From contig JAUJYZ010001593.1 of NCBI GenBank assembly GCA_033675265.1, positions 62,001-126,000 of the forward strand: a DNA stretch of 64,000 nt, written 5' to 3'. This document shows positions 1-13,400 of this stretch, in pieces (within the stretch, counting starts at the first letter, position 1; every line of letters starts with the position of its first letter). A program made the translations under genes and the position numbers. Origin of the DNA: Actinostola sp. cb2023. Its lineage: Eukaryota; Cnidaria; Anthozoa; Actiniaria; Actinostolidae. The notes under the pieces are model-generated. The model was not told the DNA's origin and made no database searches. It saw nothing but the letters and a program-made list of their open reading frames with translations.

Positions 1-1354
1 TTTCTCTTTTTCCACTGGAACAACCATCTCCATTATCCTTTCTCTATGTCCACTAGAACAACCATCTCCACCATCCTTCTCTATTTCCACCATCTCTACT
101 ATCCTTTCTCTATTTCCACCATTTTGACCATGCTTTCTCTATTTCCATTAGGACAACCATCTCCACCATCCTTTCTCTATTTCTACTAGAATAACCATCT
201 CCACGATCCTTTCTCTATTTCCACTAGAACAACCATCTTCTCCATCCTTTCTCTATTTCCACCATTTTGACCATGCTTTCTCTATTTCCACTAGAACAAC
301 CATCTCCTCCATCCTTTCTCTATTTCCACTAGAATAACCATCTCCTCCATCCTTTCTCTATTTCTACTAGAATAACCATCTCCACGATCCTTTCTCTATT
401 TCCACTAGAACAACCATCTTCTCCATCCTTTCTCTATTTCCACCATTTTGACCATGCTTTCTCTATTTCCACTAGAACAACCATCTCCACCATCCTTTCT
501 CTATTTCCACCATTTTGACCATGCTTTCTCTATTTCCACTAGAACAACCATCTCCACCATCCTTCTCTATTTCCACTAGAACAACCATCTCCACCATCCT
601 TTCTCTATTTCCACCATTTTGACCATGCTTTCTCTATTTCCACTAGAACAACCATCTCCACCATCCTTTCTCTATTTCCACCATTTTGACTATGCTTTCT
701 CTATTTCCACTAGAACAACCATCTCCATTATCCTTCTCTATTTCCACCATCTCCACCATCCTTTCTCTATTTCCACTAGAACAACGTTAACCATCGATCT
801 CGACCATTCTGTCACTATTTCCACTAGAACAACCATCTCCACCATCCTTTCTCTATTTCCACCATTTTGACCATGCTTTCTCTATTTCCACTAGAACAAT
901 CATCTCCACCATCCTTCTCTATTTCCACCATCTCCACCATCCTTTCTCTATTTCCACTAGAACAACGTTAACCATCGATCTCGACCATTCTGTCTCTATT
1001 TCTACTAGAACAACCATCTCCACCATCCTTTCTCTATTTCCACCATTTTGACCATGCTTTCTCTATTTCCACTAGAACAACCATCTCCACCATCCTTCTC
1101 TATTTCCACCATCTCCACCATCCGTTCTCTATTTCCACTAGAACAACGTTAACCATCGATCTCGACCATTCTGTCTCTATTTCCACTAGAACAACCATCT
1201 CCACCATCCTTTCTCTATTTCCACCATTTTGACCATGCTTTCTCTATTTCCACTAGAACAACCATCTCCACCATCCTTCTCTATTTCCACCATCTCCACC
1301 ATCCTTTCTCTATTTCCACTAGAACAACGTTAACCATCGATCTCGACCATTCTG
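1..1354. repeat. 38-bp minisatellite, upstream block
   Basis: Tandem array of a roughly 38-bp unit built around CCACTAGAACAACCATCTCC followed by ACCATCCTTTCTCTATTT, with shorter variants and a recurring CGTTAACCATCGATCTCGAC insert. The block is a near copy of the array at about 2006-3500: offset 2005 at its start, 2153 by position 619, so the second copy gained about 148 bp. It ends abruptly at ATTCTG, directly against the truncated SEA exon of RTK-A. No gene is supported here; the small ORFs are products of the repeat. Confidence 0.95.
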
Positions 1355-1365
1355 TTTTCTTCAAG

Positions 1366-1442
1366 ACATGAAGTTTAGTCAGGATTTACTTGAGAGAAAT
1401 ACTACACAATTCCAAGGTTTTGTATCCGATATCAAATCGAAG
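1366..1442 (+). CDS. RTK-A SEA exon 1, 5'-truncated
   Basis: Reads [15 protein letters not shown] and onward, ending FVSDIKSK before GTAATA (phase 0). It aligns with RTK-B exon 25232-25344, but the first ~12 residues of that exon (the [12 protein letters not shown] strand) are missing, replaced by the minisatellite ending at 1354. TTTTCTTCAAG just before it could act as a 3' splice site, so the start at 1366 is a guess. An N-terminal SEA beta strand would be lost, so this copy may not fold. Confidence 0.65.
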
Positions 1443-4400
1443 GTAATATTAAAGGTCCCTTTTCAGAGATCTGAAAACTGGTATTGATATTGTACAAATA
1501 CACATCATCACCATTTTTAAATTCTTTCAGCTCAATCAACTGTTTGGAAATACAACTGCAGAAGGTTACAAGATTTACAAAATTAAGATTATCAGATTTT
1601 TGTGAGTATGGTTGATATAAGGGAAGGCATTTATACTTTCGGTTAGCTTCATTGTTGCGACTATCGCTATCGCTCCACTGTTACAGCAATGACCATAATT
1701 CAATTCGATACAATACAATCAACGCCGCTTTGGGAGGGGGGATTACTAATTACCATCTCCACCATGCTTTCTCTATTTCCATTAGAACAACCATCTTCGC
1801 CATCCTTTCTCTATATCCACCATTTCCACCATCCTTTCTCTATTTCCATTAGGACAACCATATCCATTATCCTTTCTCTATTTCAACTAGAACAACCATC
1901 TCCTCCATCCTTTCTCTATGTCCACTAGAACAACCATCTCCACCATCCTTCTCTATTTCCACCATCTCCACTATCCTTTCTCTATTTCCACCATTTTGAC
2001 CATGCTTTCTCTTTTTCCACTGGAACAACCATCTCCATTATCCTTTCTCTATGTCCACTAGAACAACCATCTCCACCATCCTTCTCTATTTCCACCATCT
2101 CTACTATCCTTTCTCTATTTCCACCATTTTGACCATGCTTTCTCTATTTCCATTAGGACAACCATCTCCACCATCCTTTCTCTATTTCTACTAGAATAAC
2201 CATCTCCACGATCCTTTCTCTATTTCCACTAGAACAACCATCTTCTCCATCCTTTCTCTATTTCCACCATTTTGACCATGCTTTCTCTATTTCCACTAGA
2301 ACAACCATCTCCTCCATCCTTTCTCTATTTCCACTAGAATAACCATCTCCTCCATCCTTTCTCTATTTCTACTAGAATAACCATCTCCACGATCCTTTCT
2401 CTATTTCCACTAGAACAACCATCTTCTCCATCCTTTCTCTATTTCCACCATTTTGACCCTGCTTTCTCTATTTCCACTAGAACAACCATCTCCTCCATCC
2501 TTTCTCTATTTCTACTAGAATAACCATCTCCACGATCCTTTCTCTATTTCCACTAGAACAACCATCTTCTCCATCCTTTCTCTATTTCCACCATTTTGAC
2601 CATGCTTTCTCTATTTCCACTAGAACAACCATCTCCACCATCCTTTCTCTATTTCGATTCCACCATTTTGACCATGCTTTCTCTATTTCCACTAGAACAA
2701 CCATCTCCACCATCCTTCTCTATTTCCACTAGAACAACCATCTCCACCATCCTTTCTCTATTTCCACCATTTTGACCATGCTTTCTCTATTTCCACTAGA
2801 ACAACCATCTCCACCATCCTTTCTCTATTTCCACCATTTTGACTATGCTTTCTCTATTTCCACTAGAACAACCATCTCCATTATCCTTCTCTATTTCCAC
2901 CATCTCCACCATCCTTTCTCTATTTCCACTAGAACAACGTTAACCATCGATCTCGACCATTCTGTCACTATTTCCACTAGAACAACCATCTCCACCATCC
3001 TTTCTCTATTTCCACCATTTTGACCATGCTTTCTCTATTTCCACTAGAACAATCATCTCCACCATCCTTCTCTATTTCCACCATCTCCACCATCCTTTCT
3101 CTATTTCCACTAGAACAACGTTAACCATCGATCTCGACCATTCTGTCTCTATTTCCACTAGAACAACCATCTCCACCATCCTTTCTCTATTTCCACCATT
3201 TTGACCATGCTTTCTCTATTTCCACTAGAACAACCATCTCCACCATCCTTCTCTATTTCCACCATCTCCACCATCCGTTCTCTATTTCCACTAGAACAAC
3301 GTTAACCATCGATCTCGACCATTCTGTCTCTATTTCCACTAGAACAACCATCTCCACCATCCTTTCTCTATTTCCACCATTTTGACCATGCTTTCTCTAT
3401 TTCCACTAGAACAACCATCTCCACCATCCTTCTCTATTTCCACCATCTCCACCATCCTTTCTCTATTTCCACTAGAACAACGTTAACCATCGATCTCGAC
3501 CATTCTGTCTCTATTTCCACTAGAACAACCATCTCCACCATCCTTTCTCTATTTCCACCATTTTGACCATGCTTTCTCTATTTCCACTAGAACAACCATC
3601 TCCACCATCCTCAGTTCTCTATTTCCACCATCTCCACCATCCTTTCTCTATTTCCACTAGAACAACGTTAACCATCGATCTCGACCATTCTGTCTCTATT
3701 TCCACTAGAACAACCATCTCCACCATCCTTTCTATATTTTACTACCAGCGTTGAAAAATATGTTTGCCAACCTCTATGATTATAACCAATTAACATCGCT
3801 AAGATCACCGTTATTAACCGAACTGCTCGACCAATAGTATTATAGAGTTGTCTATCACTATCGCAACCGTCAGCCAATTCACAAAAGCAAATCATACTGT
3901 TTGCATCGTATTTTTTGCAGTGTTTGTTGTGAAATCATTTATAAGACCTTACGCGATCACTCTGCGGTTCGTCTGTTATTTATTCTATGCTAAGTGCCTT
4001 GTGTTTCTCCAGCAAAGGCAGTGTTGGCGTCGAATTTGACATCACAGCTGAATTGCTAAGTGCGACATCGTTGTCAGTCACACAAGACATCGCAGGAAGA
4101 ATCTTGAAAGAATCCCAAACTAACGTGTCTAAAGCATTACTGTTCACCTCACTTCTTGTAAAAGGTACATTGTTATGTGTCCGATATGAGCATTCATTTA
4201 ATATATGTAGGCATATTAATCATATGCATATGATTTGTTTGTTCCAAGCTCCCCCTCCACCACCAACAAATCTGAGACAAAGTGACGTCAGCCAGACGTC
4301 AGTGACTGTTGATTGGTCAGCTCCTGCTCATCAGAAACCGTTCAGAATCACCAACTATACCGTCCAGTATAAGAAGGCTGATACGAAGATGTCATATTAT

Positions 4401-7400
4401 GATGCTGTTGTTGTCGGCTCAGACCAGAGGACAGTTGATGTCGAGAATTTAGATCCGAATGCTAAATATCTGTTGCGTGTTATGTCTATCAATGCCCATG
4501 GATCAAAGCCGAGTGAGATGATGATTGTTAACACTAAAGGTCAGTGATTTGCTGTAGGAAATGAAAGAACGAACGAAAGCATGAAGGAGGGAAGGAAGAA
4601 GGGAAGGTAGGAGGGAAGGAAGGAGGGAAGGAAGGAGGGAAGGAAGGAGGGAAGGAAGGAGGGAAGGAAGGAGGAAGGGGAAGGAAGGAGGGAAGGAAGG
4701 AAGGGAGGAGGGAAGGAGGGAAGGAAGGAGGGAAGGAAGGAAGGGGGAAGGAAGGAGGGAAGGAAGGAGGGAAGGAAGGAGGGAAGGAAGGAGGGAAGGA
4801 AGGAGGGAAGGAAGGAGGGAAGGAAGGAGGGAAGGAAGGAGGGAAGGAAGGAGGGAAGGAAGGAGGGAAGGAAGGAGGGAAGGAAGGAGGGAAGGAAGGA
4901 GGGAAGGAAGGAGGAAGGAAGGAAGGAGGGAAGGAAGGAGGGAAGGAAGGAGGGAAGGAAGGAGGGAAGGAAGGAGGGAAGGAAGGAGGGAAGGAAGGAG
5001 GGAAGGAAGGAGGGAAGGAAGGAGGGAAGGAAGGAGGGAAGGAAGGAGGGAAGGAAGGAAGGAGGAAGGAAGGGGGAAGGAAGGAGGGAAGGAAGGAGGG
5101 AAGGAAGGAGGGAAGGAAGGAGGGAAGGAAGGAGGGAAGGAAGGAGGGAAGGAAGGATCGGAAGGAAAGGAATGGGCTGGAACGATGGAAGGGAGCATCA
5201 ATGATTGTAAGGATGACATTGAAATATTGAAAAATTCACTTATCTCATCATATGATTTCTGCTTATGCATTTCCAGCTGGTCCAGCTGTTCCTTCTGGTA
5301 GTACGGCAGTTGTTGCCATTGTTACACCTCTTGTTGTGATGGCTGTTGTATTAATTGGAGCAGTAACTCTGTTTTGGATATGGTGGCACAAGAAACGAGA
5401 AGAAGCAAGAAATTTGAAAGCAAGAATTGAAAGAGTAAGAGAGACTGTAGAACACATCTGCACGGCGCCTCCATCTTTTCAGGGTGCATTTATATATTGT
5501 TTAGCATTTTAGAATTAATTTCCTTTTCCCTAGTTAGCTTATAAAGTCAGATTTTTGGACATTTATAGACGCATCACATGATCAATAGTTACTTTCTTTC
5601 TTTATCATAGTTAAGTGAAAATCCGTATGAGTCGGCGGTGGACTGGTTCGACCTTCTTAAAATCAGCGTCATCAAGAAATGGTGGGAGATACCACGTGAT
5701 GACTTGAAGTTCGAGTACGAACTTGGATCAGGAGCATTTGGTGTTGTATTGAAAGCATTTTTAAAGAAAGGAGAAGAAGGGAAAGAAAAGCGAGGCATGT
5801 ATTGTGCTGTCAAGATGTTGAATGGTATGTACGATATAGAAGTCGTTCGTTCTTTGGTGAATATGTATGCCTGAAGCTCATCGAGGGAAAAAAATGGGAC
5901 AACAGACAGGAAAGCTGGAGCTTAAATCGAAACAAAATATAGAGTGCAAAGAAGGAACGATGGCAGTAAACACTGGAAGCAAATAATCAAGCATTCTGCT
6001 AAAACAGCCATTTATGTCTTTTAAAACCTAACCGTCGTGTTAGCCGTCTTTTAAAACTCCTAACTGTCGTGTAATAGCGACCGCCGGGCCGTACGGGTTC
6101 AAACGTAGCGAACTGACTGACGCGAACGAACATGATATCCCCAAGTTAAATCATTTAAAAAATAATCCTCCAACCCAAAACTTCGTGGACCCGACTTTCG
6201 AGACTCTGGAACCAGGGTAAAACAGCCCAGGGTGGGCAACAATCCTAGATACCATTGTCCTCTCGTCTTCCAATTATCGTAGTTCGAAAGTGAAGTATGG
6301 GACAACGATGACAGATTTTGCCTTTATCCAAACACCACACTGATCACATGCACTCTAAAGTCCTGGTCAAAGCCTTGTCAACACTCTGGTAAAATAAACA
6401 CAGTTCACGCTAAACGATGCCAGATGCCGAGAGGGGACCGGCAGCAACAGGGAATAAAGTTTGACTCTTCCGCTTTCGAAAACAAAGTGCCCAGAACTGA
6501 AGCTTGTCATGCATGTTCGCTGTGATTTCAAAAATATAAAAACGTTGAATGAATAACAGTATTTTTAGAATCGGTCCTAGCTTTATTTTTTACATACTAC
6601 CAAATATACTTACTTGGAGCTTATTATTGGTCTTGGATGTATCCGGCTTTTATAAAAAGTTACAATTCCTGGCTGATATGTGTGAGCGAGCAACACGATT
6701 AGTTTTTCATTCAGAAAATATCGTAGCCTGCGTGGATACGGATTGGAGGGACCCGGGATCGGAAAGGATCGGAGGGGGAAAGGAAAAAGGAGGGGGAATG
6801 ACTCCTCCTTTTCCCTTCCTCTCCCCATTCCCTCTCCTTTTCCCTTTCCCCCTCCGATCCTTTCCGATCCCTAGTCCGTACCTTTCGGGCCGCCACGCTA
6901 GACTGTTAACAGTCCCCTCTTTTTCCTCTAGACTCAGTCGAACGAGAGAGAAAGATCCCGGGAAAAACCGATCCCGGAAGCGCGAGGATTGGGGAGAGTT
7001 TAGGAGGCGGAGAAGGGAGTAGTAAGAAGGGAGAGGAAAAGAAGGGACTGTGGACAACACACAGAGGTTTGAATTACCCGTTGCTCACACAACGGAAAAT
7101 TCCCATTGGTCAGAATCAATCGATCACTCATCGGCCTGTCAGCTAGCTGGGTGACTTATTCCATTGACAACACGTTCTCAAATATAGAAGCACGTTTAGA
7201 GAGGTTCTCTAATTGTTAAAAGTTTGAAACCGGAGCAAAACGTTGCAGTGAAATGTCGTTTGTTAGAAGGTAAAGATGTGTTCGCTGTTTTACGGACTGG
7301 TTTCGACAAGAGTCTGATTTACCAGTTTACGCCAAGCTTCGATTATACTCTTTTGTTCCGGTTGTTTCTCCATTCAGAATTATCGTCGAAGATATTCGGT

Positions 7401-10400
7401 TCAGAAGCTTTTCTTATTTCGGAGAAATTTTAGAATACCCCGTCACTATATCAAGCTCTAGCTAGCGCACACACACGGGAAGAATAACCATCTCCTTGAG
7501 TAATTTTGTAAGCCAAGTCACAAAGATCAACAAGCGGTTGACTCGTATAAAACAATGGATTTTCCTGGAATAGAGAAAATGTTCTCCGTCGACACAGTTA
7601 TTGAGAAACCTCATAATAACTTTTGAAAGAACAGGCACAATACTCTACATGCAGAAGTCGTTTACATTTTGCTCGAAAGGCAGAGTTCTGATAATGATAT
7701 TTCTTATTGGATATATTTAATAAGCCAGTTCACGCTGTCGGCCGCCATTTTGAATCGGGGCAAACTCGGCAAAATTGATAGAAATCTGGATCACTTTGAC
7801 TTGCCGTAACTCCTCTCGATTTCGTTGGATTTTCAAATTTAATCTTCGATAATCAGCAGGCATGCATTTGAGTCATTGGAGTGAAAATAAAATCAATGTA
7901 GGTGTTTTAACTACCTTTTTCGAGCCAATCTTCTTTTCACGAATGGATCTTAAAATTTTGAGCTAATTTGGATATTCAAAAAAAAAAATCTCGATTTATA
8001 GCCTTCCAATACCCATCATGTTATAGGACATCAATAACAAAGAGCACATCTTTTCTAAAATGGTAAGTTTGTAAAAATCCAACGAAATCGAGCGGAGTTA
8101 CGGCAAGTCAAAGTGATCCAGATTTCTATCAATTTTGCCGAGTTTGCCCCAATTCAAAATGGCGGCCAACAGCGTGAACTGGCTTATTGTATTACATTGA
8201 CAATGATGACCCGATGAAACAACACTGACAGGTGTGACAAAGGGGCGGTAATTCAAATCTATGTGTGTTGTCTGCAGACCTTACGTTTCCTCTCCCTTCT
8301 CCCCGCTCGTCATCATTTTCCTCGCGTCCACTGGATTCTAAAAACTCGTCTTCACTGAGTCTGGAGGAAAAAGGAGGGCTTTTAGCAGACTAACGCCACG
8401 CAGGCAAAAAATAACGGTCAAAGACCTTGTGGGTCTTTTTGCGTGATCTGTGTTTATTTTACCAGAGTGTTGACAAGGCTTTGACCAGGACTTTCGAGTA
8501 CACGTGATCAGTGTGGTGTTTGGATAAAGGCAAAATCTGTCATCGTTGTCCCATACGAAATGTCACTTTCGAACTACGATAATTGAAGACGAGAGGACAA
8601 TGGTATCTAGCATTGTTGCCTACCCTGTTTTTTTTTGGGTTGGAGGGATTATTTTGTTAATGATTTAACTTAGGGTCTTAAAAGACGCCTACGCATCAGC
8701 TGAATGTTGAACCCGTACTGCCGTTAACACGACGGTTAGGATTTTAAAAGACACTTATGGCTGCTATGTTAGCAGAATGTTTGACTGAATTCATTGGAAG
8801 AGCAATCGGTCGATTTAAAGGGAACACCAGGGAACTTATAAAAAGATTCTCTCTTTAATTTGCATATATTTGTAAAAGAACATAAATGAATATTATCCTA
8901 TCGCCCGTGGTCAGACGAATGAAAACATTACGTAATGCATGACAAGAAAGATTAGCAAGGAAGTACGAAAGGAAGGACAAAATATTATACGGTAAATTGG
9001 GACATTCTTAACAACATATATATATTTTTGGTTCAGAAAGTCCAACAGTGCGTGAAATACGTGACCTGTGCAAGGAAATCAACATCATGTCATTAATCGG
9101 TGATCATCCTAACATTGTCAGTCTTATTGGGGCGTGTACAATTAACGGTAAGACAACTATAATTACAAATCTCTGCATTTACTACAGTCATTAATCGGTG
9201 ATCATCATAAGATTGTCAGTCTTATTGGGGCGTGTACAATTAACGGTAAAACAACTACAATTATAAATCCCTGCATGTACTACAGCCATTAATCGGTGAC
9301 CATCCTAACATTGTCAGTCTTATTGGGGCGTGTACAATCAACGGTAACATAACTATAATTACAAATCCCTGCATGTACTACAGTCATTAATCGGTGACCA
9401 TCCTAACATTGTTAGTCTTATCGGGGCGTGTACAATTAACGGTAAGACAACTACAATTACAAATCCCTGCATGTACTACAGTCATTAATCGGTGATCATC
9501 CTAACATTGTTAGTCTTATTGGGGCGTGTACAATTAACGGTAAGACAACTACAATTACAAATCCCTGCATGTACTACAGTCATTAATCGGTGACCATCCT
9601 AACATTGTTAGTCTTATCGGGGCGTGTACAATTAACGGTAAGACAACTACAATTACAAATCCCTGCATGTACTACAGTCATTAATCGGTGATCATCCTAA
9701 CATTGTTACTCTTATTGGGGCGTGTACAATTAACGGTAAGACAACTACAATTACAAATCCCTGTATGTACTACAGTCATTAATCGGTGACCATCCCAACA
9801 TTGTTAGTCTTATCGGGGCGTGTACAATTAACGGTAAGACAACTACAAGTACAAATCCCTGCATGTACTACAGTCATTAATCGGTGACCATACTAACATT
9901 GTTAGTCTTATCGGGGCGTGTACAATTAACGGTAAGACAACTACAATTACAAATCCCTGCATGTACTACAGTCATTAATCGGTGACCATACTAACATTGT
10001 TAGTCTTATCGGGGCGTGTACAATTAACGGTAAGACAACTACAATTACAAATCCCTGCATGTACTACAGTCATTAATCGGTGACCATCCTAACATTGTTA
10101 GTCTTATCGGGGCGTGTACAATTAACGGTAACATAACTATAATTACAAATCCCTGCATGTACTACAGTCATTAATCGGTGACCATCCTAACATTGTTAGT
10201 CTTATCGGGGCGTGTACAATTAACGGTAAGACAACTACAATTACAAATCCCTGCATGTACTACAGTCATTAATCGGTGACCATCCTAACATTGTTAGTCT
10301 TATCAGGGCGTGTACAATTAAAGGTAACATAACTATAATTACAAATCCCTGCATGTACTACAGTCATTAATCGGTGATCATCCTAACATTGTTAGTCTTA

Positions 10401-13400
10401 TTGGGGCGTGTACAATTAACGGTAAGACAACTACAATTACAAATCCCTGCATGTAATACGTACAGTCATTTATCGGCGACCATCCTAACATTGTTAGTCT
10501 TATTGGGGCGTGCACGATTAACGGTAAGATAACTATAATTACAAATCCCTGCATGTACTACAGTCATTAATCGGTGACCATCCTAACATTGTTAGTCTTA
10601 TCAGGGCGTGTACAATTAAAGGTAACATAACTATAATTACAAATCCCTGCATGTAATACAGTCATTAATCGGTGATCATCCTAACATTGTTAGTCTTATT
10701 GGGGCGTGTACAATTAACGGTAAGACAACTACAATTACAAATCCCTGCATGTAATACGTACAGTCATTAATCGGCGACCATCCTAACATTGTTAGTCTTA
10801 TTGGGGCGTGCACGATTAACGGTAAGATAACTATAATTACAAATCCCTGCATGTACTACAGTCATTAATCGGTGACCATCCTAACATTGTCAGTCTTATT
10901 GGGGCGTGTACAATTAACGGTAAGACAAGTATAATTACAAATCCCTGCATGTACTACAGTCATTAATCGATGATCATCCTAACATTGTTAGTCTTATTGG
11001 GGCGTGTACAACTGATTAACGGTAAGATGCTACACTACATGTATGCAGGAATAATCCCTGCATGTACTACAGTCATTAACCGTCATACATTGTGTTTATA
11101 GGTCCTCCGTTGTTGGTCGTTAAATTTGCTCCAAACGGTTGTATTCTTGAATACATCAAAGAAAATCGTCCATTACCCGAGTATGAAAACACTCGTCACC
11201 ATCCAGCAATTATGCCAAAAGTGATAACTGAGAAAGAAAGGCTAAAGTTTGCCTACGAGATTGCTCAAGGGATGTCATATCTGGAGAAACACAGGGTAAA
11301 TTTGTTAATGGTTTAGATAGTTTTAGATTGCTCAAAGGATGTCATATGTGGAGAAACACAGGGTAAATTTGATAATAGTTTAGATAGTTTTAGATTGCTC
11401 AAGGGATGTCATATCTGGAGAAACACAGGGTAAATTTGTTAATGGTTTAGATAGTTTTTAGATTGCTCAAGGGATGTCATAACTGGAGAAACAGAGGGTA
11501 AATTTGTTAATGGTTTAGATAGTTTTAGATTGCTCAAAGGATGTCATATGTGGAGAAACACAGGATAAATTTGATAATAGTTTAGATAGTTTGAGATTGC
11601 TCAAGGGATGTCATATCTGGAGAAACACAGGGTAAATTTGTTAATGGTTTAGATAGTTTTAGATTGCTCAAAGGATGTCATATGTGGAGAAAACACAGGG
11701 TAAATTTGATAATAGTTTAGATAGTTTTAGATTGCTCAAGGGATGTCATATCTGGAGAAACACAGGGTAAATTTGTTAATGGTTTAGATAGTTTTAGATT
11801 GCTCAAAGGATGTCATATGTGGAGAAACACAGGGTAAATTTGATAATAGTTTAGATAGTTTTAGATTGCTCAAAGGATGTCATATGTGGAGAAACACAGG
11901 GTAAATTTGATAATAGTTTAGATAGTTTTTAGATTGCTCAAGGGATGTCATATCTGGAGAAACACAGCGTAAATTTGATAATAGTTTAGATAGTTTGAGA
12001 TTGCTCAAGGGATGTCATATTTGGAGAAACACAGGGTAAATTTGATAATAGATTAGATAGTTTTAGATTGCTCAAGGGATGTCATATCTGGAGAAACACA
12101 GGGTAAATTTGATAATAGTTTAGATAGTTTGAGATTGCTCAAGGGATGTCATATTTGGAGAAACACAGGGTAAATTTGATAATAGATTAGATAGTTTTAG
12201 ATTGCTCAAGGGATGTCATAACTGGAGAAACAGAGGGTAAATTTGTTAATGGTTTAGATAGTTTTAGATTGCTCAAAGGATGTCATATGTGGAGAAAACA
12301 CAGGGTAAATTTGATAATAGTTTAGATAGTTTTAGATTGCTCAAGGAATGTCATATCTGGAGAAACACAGGGTAAATTTGTTAATGGTTTAGATAGTTTT
12401 AGATTGCTCAAAGGATGTCATATGTGGAGAAACACAGGGTAAATTTGATAATAGTTTAGATAGTTTTAGATTGCTCAAGGGATGTCATATCTGGAGAAAC
12501 ACAGGGTAAATTTGTTAATGGTTTAGATAGTTTTAGATTGCTCAAGGGATGTCATAACTGGAGAGAAACAGAGGGTAAATTTGTTAATGGTTTAGATAGT
12601 TTTAGATTGCTCAAAGGATTTCATATGTGGAGAAACACAGGGTAAATTTGATAATAGTTTAGATAGTTTTAGATTGCTCAAGGGATGTCATATCTGGGAG
12701 AAACACAGGGTAAATTTGTTAACGGATTAGATAGTTTTAGATTGCTCAAAGGATGTCATATCTGGAGAAACACGGTAAATTTGTTAATGGTTTAGAAAGT
12801 TTTAGATTGCTCAAGGGATGTCATATCTGGAGAAACACAGGGTAAATTTGTTAATGGTTTAGATAGTTTTAGATTGCTCAAAGGATGTCATATGTGGAGA
12901 AACACAGGGTAAATTTGATAATAGTTTAGATAGTTTTAGATTGCTCAAAGGATGTCATATGTGGAGAAACACAGGGTAAATTTGATAATAGTTTAGATAG
13001 TTTGAGATTGCTCAAGGGATGTCATATCTGGCGAAACACAGGGTAAATTTGATAATAGTTTAGATAGTTTGAGATTGCTCAAGGGATGTCATATTTGGAG
13101 AAACACAGGGTAAATTTGATAATAGTTTAGATAGTTTTAGATTGCTCAAAGGATGTCATATGTGGAGAAACACAGGATAAATTTGATAATAGTTTAGATA
13201 GTTTTAGATTGCTCAAAGGATGTCATATGTGGAGAAACACAGGGCAAATTTGATAATAGTTTAGATAGTTTTAGATTGCTCAAGGGATGTCATATCTGGA
13301 GAAACACAGGGTAAATTTGATAATAGTTTAGATAGTTTGAGATTGCTCAAGGGATGTCATATTTGGGAGAAACACAGGGTAAATTTGATAATAGATTAGA

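Larger units (their letters stand above)
5992..8779. mobile_element. Composite foldback/TIR element in RTK-A intron
   Basis: The ends are inverted copies: the left arm starts CATTCTGCTAAAACAGCC and the right arm ends AGCAGAATG. Long internal matches follow, for example GACAACGATGACAGATTTTG near 6301 against its reverse complement near 8530, and AACACACAGAGG near 7052 against its inverse near 8260. The matching RTK-B intron (36868-37101) is only 234 bp, so this ~2.8-kb insertion is specific to RTK-A. No transposase frame was recognised, so it is probably non-autonomous. No clear target-site duplication was found. The flanks 5825-5991 and 8780-9036 contain nothing recognisable. Confidence 0.75.

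Noticed and set aside
619..3754. Ser/Thr/Leu/Phe-rich frames in the first 4 kb
   Set aside because: Repeat translations; identical frames at 619-870 and 2772-3023 come from the block duplication.
4503..5270. Minus-strand 255-codon Leu/Pro/Ser frame
   Set aside because: Translation of the GGAAGGAGG microsatellite in an intron.
6549..7022. 157-codon frame inside the foldback element
   Set aside because: Half of it is the GA/CT palindrome; no transposase motif or homologous family recognised.
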